Source: Mucilaginibacter sp.
GTDB lineage: Bacteria; Bacteroidota; Bacteroidia; Sphingobacteriales; Sphingobacteriaceae
Reading direction: 5' to 3'
Length of the DNA stretch: 64,000 nucleotides
Assembly: GCA_030445275.1 (NCBI GenBank)
Contig: JAUCSE010000031.1
Span: 62,001-126,000, forward strand
Position 1 is the first letter of the stretch; each line of letters opens with the position of its first letter. Positions 27,643 through 37,204 of the stretch are shown one piece after another. The position numbers and the translations under genes are program-made. Below the pieces are notes generated by a model that was not told where the DNA came from, searched no databases, and saw nothing but the letters and a program-made list of their open reading frames with translations.

Positions 27643-27739
27643 GGGCGGAGCTTTAACCGAATGGGGCATACGCAGTACGCTAAAATCAATCGCTGAAGGC
27701 TTTGAATGGATATAATATATTTAAAACTCTATTCAAAAA

Positions 27740-27802
27740 AAGGCATATTTAAGGAATAATAATAGAAAGATTATCTTTTATTACCAACCTTAAATAGGCC
27801 TT
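27740..27802 (+). promoter_or_regulatory. structured leader just before the CPBP protease start
   Basis: Arms AAGGCATATTTAAGG (27740-27754) and CCTTAAATAGGCCTT (27788-27802) pair at nearly every position; between them AAAGATTATCTTT can form a second small stem. The structure ends 7 bases before the start codon, so it could mask the ribosome-binding region or be an operator. Confidence 0.4.
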
Positions 27803-27809
27803 CTTTATT

Positions 27810-28541
27810 ATGACATATTTTATTTCTGAACTTTGGATATTTACTCTGAATCCAAAAAAAAGTTATCCCGCTAAATTTCTTTCTACTAAAAGTAAATTTT
27901 TGGATGTTTTTAATGCAATTATCTGGTATTTTATCCTGGCTATTATTGCGTTCATACCGATATTGGGGCTTATTAAAGTTATCCATCATTTTTTTTCAAT
28001 TGACATTTTAAAGATCAGGGATGATCATATGAAAAAAGCAATAAATGGTTCTCATATCTTACTTATCTCGGCATTAATTGGACCAATAGTTGAAGAGGTA
28101 TTATTCAGACTTTGGTTAACATTCAAGAAAACAAAAATTGCCATTAGTTTAATAGCCATCTGCCTGGTTTTGATCATAAAATTTAATAGTCCTTATCTCT
28201 ATACTGTTAAAATAAATAAAGAATTCTGTTACTACTTAATTGGGGCCCTCATATCGGGGTTTACCCTTTTCGGACTTTTTAATTTATCATTTTTTAAAAA
28301 CCTATCGAACAAATATTTTAAAGTAATTTACTGGGCATCTTGTATTGGATTTGGATTAACCCACTTAGTAAATTTCGCCCCACTTAAATTAAGTTTAATC
28401 TGGGCTTACCCCTTTTTTGTTTTGCCTCAAATACTATTAGGATTTGTATTGGGTTTCATAAGAATAAAAAATGGTTTTTTCTGGGCATTATTAATTCACT
28501 GTTTAATTAATTTATTTTTAGAGTTAATGGCCTTTAAATAA
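27810..28541 (+). CDS. CPBP-family intramembrane glutamic protease
   Basis: A 243-residue, strongly AT-rich gene encoding about 7 transmembrane helices. The family's three motifs are present: EEVLFR at 95-100, GLTH near residue 190 (helix with FGLTHLVNF) and HCLIN near 230. Members include CAAX-prenyl protease-like enzymes and bacteriocin-immunity proteins; which applies here is not known. No bacteriocin gene is adjacent. It is flanked on both sides by copies of a small hairpin repeat, and its high AT content differs from neighbours. Confidence 0.85.
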   Translation: MTYFISELWIFTLNPKKSYPAKFLSTKSKFLDVFNAIIWYFILAIIAFIPILGLIKVIHHFFSIDILKIRDDHMKKAINGSHILLISALIGPIVEEVLFRLWLTFKKTKIAISLIAICLVLIIKFNSPYLYTVKINKEFCYYLIGALISGFTLFGLFNLSFFKNLSNKYFKVIYWASCIGFGLTHLVNFAPLKLSLIWAYPFFVLPQILLGFVLGFIRIKNGFFWALLIHCLINLFLELMAFK

Positions 28542-28920
28542 TTAAATCCCAGAATGTGTTTATGACATTCCAACGTGTATAACCACCAGCAGAACGCTTG
28601 TGGAAACAGAACAATTAATTTATAGAAAAAACCATTGTTTTTTGTACAAAATCATCTCCAAAAGTGAATTATTAGGCGAATAAGCCTTCATTATTGATCA
28701 TTTTTTGACCTAAAAAGCCACTTTTCAGGCTTAAATATGTCATTTCTGGAGACATTCCCAGCTATAAAAGCGCGCTAATTTCGCCCCAAAGCATCTGACC
28801 CCATATTTTTTTGACAAACAACATTAACCCTTTGACAACCGGGTATCTGTCTTTGTTAAAAACGGGATACACTTGTAAAGTATTAACCGGCGGCCTACAT
28901 CACCATCAAAATAAAGCATC
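28542..28920. other. intergenic stretch upstream of the acyltransferase
   Basis: About 380 bases. A degraded copy of the small hairpin repeat is at 28577-28602. The words TTTGACAA near 28809 and 28831 and TACACTTG near 28868 could belong to the acyltransferase promoter. Nothing else is visible. Confidence 0.4.
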
Positions 28921-30072
28921 ATGACTGAGCATAAAACCACACTATCAGCAAACACAAACAGGCAATACTACCTGGATTGGGTAAGGGTTATCACCATCAT
29001 TTTTGTATTCCTTTTTCATTGCGGTCGTTTCTTTGACACTGACGACTGGCATGTAAAAAACGCAATCACTTCATTTACAGCTGATTTTTTAACCTTCTTT
29101 ATGGTACAATGGATGATGCCTTTATTCTTCTTTATCTCGGGTGCAAGCACCTGGTATGCGCTTCAATCAAAAAGCGGCGCGAAGTTTATCAACGACCGGG
29201 TGAAAAGAATCCTGATACCTTTGATTTTTGGTATTTTGATCCTGTCGCCACACCAGGTATACCTGGAACGGTTGTCACATCACCAGTTTGCAGGTACAAT
29301 TATTGATTTTTTGCCCCATTATTTTTCCGGATGGTATGCTTTTGGAGGAAATTTTGCCTGGATGGGTCTGCATTTATGGTATTTATTGTTACTGTTTATC
29401 TTCTCCGTAATTTCGCTACCATTGTTGTTGTTGGTGAAAAAATCAGCCAGATCACACTCAGAATCAGGGTCATCACTTATCTATTTAGTGACATTTGTAA
29501 TTGTGCTGGCATTACCCGGTTGCTTATTAACACCTGATAATTTAGCAGGAAGCCGGGTTTGGGGCGGCTGGAGTATTATAGAACATTTAGTCCTATTTAT
29601 TACAGGGTATTATGCATTTTCAAAGGCCGGAATATCGAAATTATTGTCTAAATATCGTTACCTTTTTCTGCTGATCACTATTTTGGCAACCGCCATTAAT
29701 ATGTACCTTTTTTATAATTACGTACACTTTAACTTTGGCACATTTCCATACTGCCTGAAGATATTGTTACGAAGCCTGGTATGTTTTGGCTGGATCTGTA
29801 CCTTATTGGGCTTCGCCAAAAGCAAATTGAACCATACCAATAAATTCCTTAAATATGGTAATGAGGCGGTATTGCCATTTTACATTATCCATCAGCCGGT
29901 TATTGTACTGATAGGTTATTTCATTGTGCAATCACAGTTTTCAATAGGTGTTAAATATCTGATTATTGTACTTGTTGCCTTTAGTATTGTAATGCTTAGT
30001 TATGAGTTCCTGATCAGAAGATTTAGTGTGTTAAGATATCTTTTTGGTATAAGCAGATCAGCGAAAAGGTAA
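28921..30072 (+). CDS. acyltransferase family 3 membrane protein (OpgC-like)
   Basis: A 383-residue protein with about ten transmembrane helices. The first helix has YYLDWVRVITIIFVFLFHCGR, the signature of the acyltransferase 3 family, with the essential His in FHCG. Members move acyl groups onto exported sugars; this one is closest to the glucan-modifying OpgC type by its W-rich N-terminus. The substrate is unknown. It is a single gene, followed by a convergent monooxygenase and a shared hairpin at 30076-30115. Confidence 0.88.
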   Translation: MTEHKTTLSANTNRQYYLDWVRVITIIFVFLFHCGRFFDTDDWHVKNAITSFTADFLTFFMVQWMMPLFFFISGASTWYALQSKSGAKFINDRVKRILIPLIFGILILSPHQVYLERLSHHQFAGTIIDFLPHYFSGWYAFGGNFAWMGLHLWYLLLLFIFSVISLPLLLLVKKSARSHSESGSSLIYLVTFVIVLALPGCLLTPDNLAGSRVWGGWSIIEHLVLFITGYYAFSKAGISKLLSKYRYLFLLITILATAINMYLFYNYVHFNFGTFPYCLKILLRSLVCFGWICTLLGFAKSKLNHTNKFLKYGNEAVLPFYIIHQPVIVLIGYFIVQSQFSIGVKYLIIVLVAFSIVMLSYEFLIRRFSVLRYLFGISRSAKR

Positions 30073-30075
30073 ATA

Positions 30076-30115
30076 ACTGCAAAAGCCCTCAGCCTTAGTT
30101 AAAGGCCTTTGCAGT
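30076..30115. terminator. hairpin between convergent acyltransferase and monooxygenase genes
   Basis: ACTGCAAAAGCC and GGCCTTTGCAGT pair at 11 of 12 positions with a 16-base loop. No T-run is present on either side, so termination is inferred from its place between convergent genes. Confidence 0.5.
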
Positions 30116-30168
30116 CTACCTTACAGAACTGAAGATAAGCAATAAGGATATTATTTCTGTTTACCTTT

Positions 30169-31872
30169 TTATAGACCATGAAGTATTTTTCCCAAAACCG
30201 ACTTAAGCTCCGCTGATGGCGTTGCGGGCTGCTCTTTACATCTCCAGGTTACAAAGCCATCTGGCCTTATCAGTATAACCCCCATAGCCTCTATACCTAA
30301 CACATCCTGAATCTGCCTTCCGTTATAAACCAGGTCTGCGTTATCGCCTATGCTATAAATAGAAATAGTCATATCAAACTCAGTAGCTATTTTGTTTGCC
30401 GCTTGTTTCCAACAGGCATTATCAATACCTGTAAACAGTACAAAACCCTTCCCCAGCAAATCAAGTGTGGATATTTTTTGACCTTGATATATTACCCATA
30501 AATGTGGTAACCGGGTACCGGGTTGCCCGTTTAATAACCCAGCTTTAATATACCCGCTGACAGGTACCTCATTACTTATAATGGCCGACGATGAGTATTT
30601 ATAGTCGGGCAAACCCATCAGATCGCCCAATTGCCGCATTCCTGTTTTGGGGAATAGCTTTTGAAGTCGTAAAAAGTTAATCACCATCACCGTCATAAAG
30701 GCACGATAAAACCGGTAGATCACCTTTTTAATCAAACCGTATTGATTAGCCATTTTGCCCGATTGTTCGGCATTGTATTGCCCTATTACCTGGCGCTCGG
30801 TATTGTAAGTATACAATAATGCCGGGGTGGCCTTTCCCTGTATAACGGCGGCCAATTTCCAGGCAAGATTTTGTACATCCTGTACTCCGGTACAAGCCCC
30901 TTTGCCTCCGTACGGGGTCATGACATGAGCAGCGTCGCCAACCAGAAAAACATGCCCATGCTGCATTTGGGCAACTACCTTAACCGTTGGTTGCCATGGC
31001 AATACGCTGATGATGCTGATCTTTAATTGTGGTAAGCCTATTACTTTCTCTAGAATGGTAATGATCCGCTCCTGCGTAAAATCCTCCGGACGTTCCCCCT
31101 TTGCAGGATCATAATGTAAATGAAACACCCACCTGTCGCTGTTATTTATAGAAGCCAGCAAACCCTTTATATCAGGTTCGTCTACCCGGAGCAGGCTAAA
31201 CTCACGGCCACGTACAAAGTCGGCAAGGTCGGCTTCAAAATAAATATTCAGCAAATTACCCAAAACACCTTTGCCTATAGTTTCTGCTTTTAACGTTTCC
31301 CGGATATTACTTTTTGCCCCATCAGCCGCAATCATATAATCGGCTTGTAGAGTTTGCTGTTCACCTGTTTCCCGATGCCTGATGATGGCGGTAACCCCCG
31401 CTTCATCTTGTTGAAAAGAAAGAAGCTCTGTAAAAAAGAATATCTCTGCTCCCCGTTCCTTTGCAGCTTCCAGCAATACAGGTTCAGACAGATCCTGGGT
31501 GCAACGCGCATTCATTTCAGGGCTTTCTGCAGCCAACGCTTCCAATCCCTTCATCTGGATAGGCGATTGAAGGGCTGCACCCTTTCTTGGTTTTACCTTT
31601 TTTAATGCCCCGGCAAGAGAGCTGTTGGTATATATACCCCAGCCTGGCGATAACGCCTTACCAACCTCGCGTATCTGCTCACTCAAACTCAGCTCCCGGT
31701 ACAACTCCATCGTACGTATGTCAAAACCTCTTGCCCGGGGATGAATAGAGGTTGACCTGTGCCGCTCGATCACTAAAGGTATAATGTTGTGCTTTAAGAG
31801 GAATAACGCCGCCGTTAAACCCGAAATTCCACCTCCAACAATCAACACGGGCACTTTTTTATCTGTTTCCAT
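30169..31872 (-). CDS. FAD-dependent aromatic monooxygenase
   Basis: A 567-residue flavoprotein of the phenol-hydroxylase-like group (PF01494). The FAD-binding motif VGGGISGLTAALFLL starts at 12, the NAD(P)H/FAD DG motif is DYMIAADGAKSNIRE, and the second FAD motif is GDAAHVMTPYGGKGACTG. The last 150 residues look like the thioredoxin-like tail found in this group. It hydroxylates an aromatic or polyketide-like substrate that cannot be named. It is transcribed divergently from an AraC regulator with 116 bases between, so that regulator probably controls it. Confidence 0.93.
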   Translation of the reverse strand: METDKKVPVLIVGGGISGLTAALFLLKHNIIPLVIERHRSTSIHPRARGFDIRTMELYRELSLSEQIREVGKALSPGWGIYTNSSLAGALKKVKPRKGAALQSPIQMKGLEALAAESPEMNARCTQDLSEPVLLEAAKERGAEIFFFTELLSFQQDEAGVTAIIRHRETGEQQTLQADYMIAADGAKSNIRETLKAETIGKGVLGNLLNIYFEADLADFVRGREFSLLRVDEPDIKGLLASINNSDRWVFHLHYDPAKGERPEDFTQERIITILEKVIGLPQLKISIISVLPWQPTVKVVAQMQHGHVFLVGDAAHVMTPYGGKGACTGVQDVQNLAWKLAAVIQGKATPALLYTYNTERQVIGQYNAEQSGKMANQYGLIKKVIYRFYRAFMTVMVINFLRLQKLFPKTGMRQLGDLMGLPDYKYSSSAIISNEVPVSGYIKAGLLNGQPGTRLPHLWVIYQGQKISTLDLLGKGFVLFTGIDNACWKQAANKIATEFDMTISIYSIGDNADLVYNGRQIQDVLGIEAMGVILIRPDGFVTWRCKEQPATPSAELKSVLGKILHGL

Positions 31873-31883
31873 TTTTTCTAATT

Positions 31884-31921
31884 AGCTTTGTTTAATGCAT
31901 ATAATAATTTCATACAAAGCT
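31884..31921. promoter_or_regulatory. inverted AGCTTTGT/ACAAAGCT boxes in the divergent control region
   Basis: Arms at 31884-31891 and 31914-31921 are perfect inverted copies. They lie between the monooxygenase and AraC starts. A second pair of words, TTGTACC at 31963-31969 and 31981-31987, is repeated directly with an 18-base step and fits AraC half sites. Confidence 0.4.
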
Positions 31922-31988
31922 GATTATCACTTTCTGCAGAAGAGGGCATTTTAAGGATTAATTTGTACCATTAAAGTAAATTGTACCT

Positions 31989-32960
31989 ATGAACAACCGG
32001 AAAGAAAGCGGGAATGAACTCACCACATTCAGCATGGAAGAACTTCTGAAAATTCCCCACGGCATTGTACAGGAATATAATACGCCAATGAAGGACAGGG
32101 AAGGCCATCTGAAACTGGTGATCACGGATAGCATGGGCATAGTTGATGGTGTTATGATTGCCAACAAGCCCACCGAGGCTTTGGAACATTTTAATGATAG
32201 GCCCTTTGTGGAGATGAACTTTATGCTGGAAGGTAATATCAGCCAAACCAATGAGGGCCTATTAAATCAATATAGCTTTAAAAAAGGTTATCATAATATT
32301 TTATTCAATCCGTATTCTATCGAAAAAAATTCACTTGCCACAGCAGGCACACATCATATATTTTCGGCGCATATTCTACCCGAAAGAATGATCAGTCTTT
32401 TTTCAGGATACGTCCCTGAATTGGTGCCTTTCGCCGAAAAAATAGAGAAGGGCGAGCCCTTTGTTTTGCATTCACCAACCAATGGATTTAACAAACACCT
32501 TAAACACTTTTTCGACGCTTTTTGGGATTGCCCTACGCCACTCAGCCTGCGCAAGATCTATTTTGAATCGAAAATACTGGAGTTGCTTTGTCGCCAGTGT
32601 GAAGTACTGATCGGCCACGAAACGAAAGAAGGTAATATCCCCAAACCTGACCTTGAAAAGGTTTATTATGCCCGCGAACTTTTGCTCTATAACTTGAGCA
32701 ATCCCCCATCCCTTACAGAACTTTCCCGGCTTTGCGGTTTAAATGAATTTAAACTCAAAAAATATTTTAAACAGGTATTTGACCTCAGCGTTTTTGGGTT
32801 GCTGCACGAAGAGCGTCTCCAATCATCAAAACAACTTATCTACCAGGGCGAAAAAAACATCTCCATGATTGCCTACGAATTGGGTTATGCGCATCCGCAA
32901 CATTTTCAGCGCGCTTTTAAAAAGCGTTTTGGTATAACACCAAAAGAGTTGCTCAAATAA
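31989..32960 (+). CDS. AraC-family transcriptional regulator
   Basis: A 323-residue regulator with a divergent N-terminal sensor (about 1-215, with FVEMNFMLEGNISQT) and a C-terminal double helix-turn-helix at about 225-320. PSLTELSRLCGLNEFKLKKYFK and ISMIAYELGYAHPQHFQRAFKKRFGITPKELL are clear family motifs. The direct repeat TTGTACC just upstream of the start fits an autoregulated AraC promoter. The likely target is the divergent monooxygenase. Confidence 0.9.
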   Translation: MNNRKESGNELTTFSMEELLKIPHGIVQEYNTPMKDREGHLKLVITDSMGIVDGVMIANKPTEALEHFNDRPFVEMNFMLEGNISQTNEGLLNQYSFKKGYHNILFNPYSIEKNSLATAGTHHIFSAHILPERMISLFSGYVPELVPFAEKIEKGEPFVLHSPTNGFNKHLKHFFDAFWDCPTPLSLRKIYFESKILELLCRQCEVLIGHETKEGNIPKPDLEKVYYARELLLYNLSNPPSLTELSRLCGLNEFKLKKYFKQVFDLSVFGLLHEERLQSSKQLIYQGEKNISMIAYELGYAHPQHFQRAFKKRFGITPKELLK

Positions 32961-33063
32961 GGCATTTATATATCTATGAACCCATTTTCAGGTAGTTTTA
33001 TTTTATTTGTTTAACGTTGCAACTAAAGGCATCTGCCAACCGTCTAAAACTAAAAACTAACAA

Positions 33064-34542
33064 ATGAAGCTGACCTACCTAAAATCCGTATTACTACTAT
33101 TAATAAGTTCAAGTGCTGTTGCTGCCCATGCCCAAACCAAAGATAGCATTGACTTGTTTCTGGAGGCTAAAATGCAGGAGGAACATATTCCCGGGTTGCA
33201 GCTTGCTGTTGTACAACATGGAAAAATTGTTAAAACCGGCAATTACGGGCTTGCCAATGTAGAGCACAATGTTGCAACAAATGCCGAAAGTGTATTTAAT
33301 ATTAACTCCATTACCAAGGCCTTTGTAGGCGTGGCCATTATGCAATTGCAGGAAGCCGGGAAACTGAACGTACAGGATCCTATTTCGCGTTATATTGATA
33401 GCTTACCGGCGGCATGGCAGGGAATCACCTTAAAACAAATACTCACCAATACCTCGGGGCTGCCCAATATTACTGACCCATCCGAACATGTATTGGGTGA
33501 TGGTACAGAACAAGCCGCCTGGAAAGCAGTCCAAAAAATTCCCATGCAATTTAATCCGGGCGAGCATTTCAGCTATAATCAAACCGGTTATGTGATATTG
33601 GGGATGATCATCAATAAATTAAGTGGCGAACACTTTACCAAATTTATTCAGGACAGGCAATTTAACGTGGCTGAGATGAAGCAAACCCGTTTTGGTGATT
33701 CTTATGATATTATTCCACATTACGCAGGCGCTTACTCCTATCTTCAAAATATTAATGGCCAATGGATAAAAAAAGATATACAGAGAAACGCATATATTGA
33801 TTTTCCTATTTTTTTCAGAACAGCGACCGGCATATTATCAACGGCCACAGAAATGGCTAATTGGATCATCGCGTTACAGAATGGTAAACTATTAAAAGAC
33901 AAAGCAAGCCTGACCACTTTATGGACTCCTGGACTATTGAATAATGGGAAAATAGGTGGTTTTAATTCGCTTACCAACGGTTACGCCCTGGGGTGGCCAA
34001 CAGTTACCCGACAGGAGCATCCTGCAGTTGGCCCGGTTGGTGGTGGAAGATCGGCGTTTTTCTTATACCTGAAGGATGACCTAACCATTATTGTTTTAAC
34101 AAACCTGCTGGCCTCAAACCCAGAAGGGTTTATTGATGAAATTGCAGGTTATTACCATCCTGATATGAAAGAATCCAATGGCTTTGGGTTCTCTCCGGGA
34201 ATTAAAAAATTAAGAATTGAATTGTTGAGACAGGGGTTTGACAAAGCAGAAAAGATCGCCCTTAGCTTAAAAAAGAAAGACCCAGCAATTCGATTTGAGG
34301 AAAATGATATAAATGGCTGGGGCTATAAACTGATAGGGCAGGATAAAAAAGAAGAAGCACTAGCCATTTTTAAGCTCAATGTGAAGCTTTACCCTCAAAG
34401 CTTTAACACTTATGACAGCTTGGGTGAGATCATGGAAGCATTGGGCGACCGTGCAGGTGCTATAAAAAACTACAGCCGTTCGCTGGAATTAAATCCTAAA
34501 AATGACAATGCTGTTCACCATTTAAAAAACTTGAAAGCTTAA
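33064..34542 (+). CDS. secreted serine hydrolase (class C beta-lactamase-like) with TPR tail
   Basis: A 492-residue protein with signal peptide 1-24 (ending AHAQ). The serine beta-lactamase-type domain has nucleophile motif SITK at 82-85 and a Tyr in FSYNQTG (Y171); the third residue of that motif is Gln where Asn is usual. The KTG-like triad appears as VGGGRSAF. This set is usual for esterases and D-amino-acid peptidases of this fold more than for true beta-lactamases. The last 65 residues form one or two TPR units (DSLGEIMEALGDRAGAIKNY). It is a single gene with a strong terminator. Confidence 0.9.
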   Translation: MKLTYLKSVLLLLISSSAVAAHAQTKDSIDLFLEAKMQEEHIPGLQLAVVQHGKIVKTGNYGLANVEHNVATNAESVFNINSITKAFVGVAIMQLQEAGKLNVQDPISRYIDSLPAAWQGITLKQILTNTSGLPNITDPSEHVLGDGTEQAAWKAVQKIPMQFNPGEHFSYNQTGYVILGMIINKLSGEHFTKFIQDRQFNVAEMKQTRFGDSYDIIPHYAGAYSYLQNINGQWIKKDIQRNAYIDFPIFFRTATGILSTATEMANWIIALQNGKLLKDKASLTTLWTPGLLNNGKIGGFNSLTNGYALGWPTVTRQEHPAVGPVGGGRSAFFLYLKDDLTIIVLTNLLASNPEGFIDEIAGYYHPDMKESNGFGFSPGIKKLRIELLRQGFDKAEKIALSLKKKDPAIRFEENDINGWGYKLIGQDKKEEALAIFKLNVKLYPQSFNTYDSLGEIMEALGDRAGAIKNYSRSLELNPKNDNAVHHLKNLKA

Positions 34543-34890
34543 TAAGGAATAAAGCGACTTGACAACCTTCATTTGAGCAATAAAAGCCTCCAGCTAAAGT
34601 GGAGGCTTTTGTATTTTATGGCACTCTAAATTGCACATATTTAAGTCGAATTAATCACTTTAAAACTTGATTAGATCAGTCATTTTTTGTATTTTTAAGT
34701 GTTTACAAATCACTATTCAATAAACTTATAATCAGCTAATTAAATAGCTACAACAACACAAATCACAACCAGCTTTCCCGCCGTTTTGTTTAAATAAAAA
34801 ATATAGCATTTGTAAAATGCCTACGGGAGTTATTTGCGGTCACCGGATATTAAAACCTGGGATCTGTGCGTGGGACAAAGGAATTATTAT
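34543..34890. other. intergenic stretch between serine hydrolase and chromate transporter
   Basis: About 350 bases. It holds the terminator at 34582-34610, then AT-rich sequence with TTTTTTGTATTTTTAAG near 34685 and a small GCATTT/AAATGC hairpin near 34806. The transporter frame continues upstream to 34834 but its true start is judged to be 34891. Confidence 0.45.
34582..34610 (+). terminator. terminator of the serine hydrolase gene
   Basis: Perfect 10-base arms AAAAGCCTCC and GGAGGCTTTT with a 9-base loop, 40 bases past the stop codon, ending in TTTT. Confidence 0.85.
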
Positions 34891-36225
34891 ATGAAAGATA
34901 TCAACCCTCAGAAAGGGCCGGCATTTAAAGAAGCGTTAAAATTTTGGTTTAAATTAGGATGGATAAGCTTTGGCGGTACAGCCGGGCATATTGCACTTAT
35001 GCATGATTTCCTGGTTGATAAAAGAAAATGGATAAGTAACAGCCGATTTTTTCATGCGCTCAGTCTTTGTATGTTATTGCCGGGTCCTGAGGCTCAGCAA
35101 TTGGCTATTTACATTGGCTGGCAACTTCATGGTAAAAAAGGTGGATTGGTAGCTGGTATCCTGTTCGTTTTACCATCTATGTTTATTTTGCTGGCCTTGA
35201 GCATTATCTATATATCCTTTGGAAACCTGCCCTGGATATATGCCATGTTCAATGGCTTAAAACCTGCCGTTATTGCCATTATCATTATCGCATTATATAA
35301 AGTTGGACGAAAGGCATTACATGGCTGGCTACATTTGCTGTTGGCTGCAGCCGCATTTGTATGTATTTTCTTTTATAACATCTCGCTGCTTTCTATTATC
35401 GGCGGCACCATCATTTTGGCATTGATCATCAGGTATACCAAACCTTCATTATTGCATATGGCACCTGCAGGAAATGATGCCGCGGATATAAATGAGCAAG
35501 ATTACTACATTAATAAGAGTACAATTGCATCCAGTACTGATTTTGGAATTAAGCGCCTAGTAAGACAGTTGATAACGTTCCTGCTTTTTTGGATAATTCC
35601 TTTTATCCCGTTTTATTTTTTTAATGGTTTTTCATTTTGGAAGAGCCTGATCCTGTTTTTTACGCAAACGGCATTCTTTACCATCGGAGGGTCTTATACC
35701 GTATTACCTTATGTGGCTCAGTTTGCAGTAACCAAATTAAACTGGCTTTCAAAAATGCAAATGGTTGATGGCTTTGCTCTGGCCGAAACTACCCCCGGTC
35801 CACTAATTATTGTGGTGGGCTTTGTAGGCTTTATGGCCGGTTTTAATCATTTCCATGGATCTTTATTAATGGGAAGCATTGGCCTTATTGCAACTACCTA
35901 TTATACCTTTTTACCCTGTTTCCTGTTTATTTTTGTCGGTGGGCCTCTCATAGAGAAAACACATGGCAATGAAACCATTAGTGGCATTTTAGGATTAGTT
36001 ACAGCGGCTGTAGTGGGGGTTATTCTGAACCTTACCTTGTTTTTAGGTAAGGATGTTATTTTTCCGGGAGGCATTATGCTCAAACATTTCGACTTGCTTT
36101 CGCTTGTTTGGATAATTATCTCCCTGTTGCTAATGCTAAAGTTCAAACTGAATGTAGTTTATCTGATTGGATTGAGCCTTATATTGGGATTATTGCATTA
36201 TGCAATTGTTGCTCATAACTTCTAA
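34891..36225 (+). CDS. chrA: chromate transporter, CHR family
   Basis: A 444-residue membrane protein. The start at 34891 (MKDINPQKGP) is preferred because AAGGA precedes it, while the frame extends 19 codons upstream. Two CHR domains are present, as in the long-chain form: the first begins FKLGWISFGGTAGHIALMHD with LPGPEAQQLAIYIGW, and the second begins TQTAFFTIGGSYTVLPYV with AETTPGPLI. About ten to twelve helices are seen. The family exports chromate, but many members have other anion roles. An AraC regulator starts 38 bases downstream. Confidence 0.93.
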   Translation: MKDINPQKGPAFKEALKFWFKLGWISFGGTAGHIALMHDFLVDKRKWISNSRFFHALSLCMLLPGPEAQQLAIYIGWQLHGKKGGLVAGILFVLPSMFILLALSIIYISFGNLPWIYAMFNGLKPAVIAIIIIALYKVGRKALHGWLHLLLAAAAFVCIFFYNISLLSIIGGTIILALIIRYTKPSLLHMAPAGNDAADINEQDYYINKSTIASSTDFGIKRLVRQLITFLLFWIIPFIPFYFFNGFSFWKSLILFFTQTAFFTIGGSYTVLPYVAQFAVTKLNWLSKMQMVDGFALAETTPGPLIIVVGFVGFMAGFNHFHGSLLMGSIGLIATTYYTFLPCFLFIFVGGPLIEKTHGNETISGILGLVTAAVVGVILNLTLFLGKDVIFPGGIMLKHFDLLSLVWIIISLLLMLKFKLNVVYLIGLSLILGLLHYAIVAHNF

Positions 36226-36263
36226 CAATATATTACCGTTTTATTCCAGATATCGATGACCAA

Positions 36264-37127
36264 ATGAAAAAAAGTAAACCTGCAATACCTGTTCATAAAC
36301 TGAGTGACCATGCCACCTCAGGTATTAGCGTACGTCCTGTTAACGGTTCGGCATTGCGGGACTCACATGTAATGCGTGCCCATCGTGATGATCATTATAT
36401 TTTTGTTTTACAGCATGAGGGTCAAAGCGGGCTCATGGTTGATTTTGAAGAAATTGCTGCTAACGGAACCGCTGTACTTGCTATTCTGCCACGGCAAGTA
36501 CATTATTCCATATTATCCAATAATGTAACAGGCTGGCTGTTGGCCATTGACACATTATTGGTAGATGAAAGTTACCGACGCGTATTTGAAGGAGATATTT
36601 TAAAACTAAAACCGGTAACCATCAATGCAGAACAAGCTCAACATTTGGAAAGATGTATCCAGGTTTTATACCTGCTATTAAAAGATCAGGAAAATACCCC
36701 ATCCCGTAATATTATCTGCACTCACCTGGCATCTGCTTTTATAGGTCTTATTGCCGAAATTTATTTGGATGCTGAAACCAATCAGGAACATTCAGACTCA
36801 AGGGTCGCCATCATCAACCGGCAGTTTCGAACCTTATTAAGGCAAAGTTACATTAAGGAAAAACGCCCCGCGCAATATGCAATCATGCTTAACCTCTCGC
36901 TCGCTTATCTTAATGAATGTGTCAAAACAATAACCGGCATGCCGGTAAGTTTTTGGATACAGCAGGAAATAATACTGGAAGCCAAACGACTGTTGTATCA
37001 CAGTACTTTAAGCGTAAAAGAGATAGCTTTTGCCTTAGGCTTTGACGATCATACCTACTTTTCCCGTGTATTTGTAAAAGCTGCGGGTATGTCTCCTATG
37101 GCTTTTCGTAAAACCAACCACGAATAG
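36264..37127 (+). CDS. AraC-family transcriptional regulator
   Basis: A 287-residue regulator with an N-terminal cupin-like domain (about 20-110; RAHRDDHYIFVLQHEGQ) and a C-terminal double helix-turn-helix, SVKEIAFALGFDDHTYFSRVFVKAAGMSPMAFRK being the second unit. It lies between the chromate transporter and an NTF2-like/siderophore-interacting pair on the same strand and may control that pair. The signal is not known. Confidence 0.9.
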   Translation: MKKSKPAIPVHKLSDHATSGISVRPVNGSALRDSHVMRAHRDDHYIFVLQHEGQSGLMVDFEEIAANGTAVLAILPRQVHYSILSNNVTGWLLAIDTLLVDESYRRVFEGDILKLKPVTINAEQAQHLERCIQVLYLLLKDQENTPSRNIICTHLASAFIGLIAEIYLDAETNQEHSDSRVAIINRQFRTLLRQSYIKEKRPAQYAIMLNLSLAYLNECVKTITGMPVSFWIQQEIILEAKRLLYHSTLSVKEIAFALGFDDHTYFSRVFVKAAGMSPMAFRKTNHE

Positions 37128-37204
37128 TCCAACAATTCCCGTGTATCTGCTCTTTTTGCACGTTGCTTTTTGCCGTTGCTTTGTATTATCAAATAATACA
37201 AAAA

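Noticed and set aside
33064..34542. Serine hydrolase as a true beta-lactamase conferring drug resistance
   Set aside because: The second and third active-site motifs deviate (YNQ, GGG), which points to an esterase or peptidase and not to a canonical class C enzyme.
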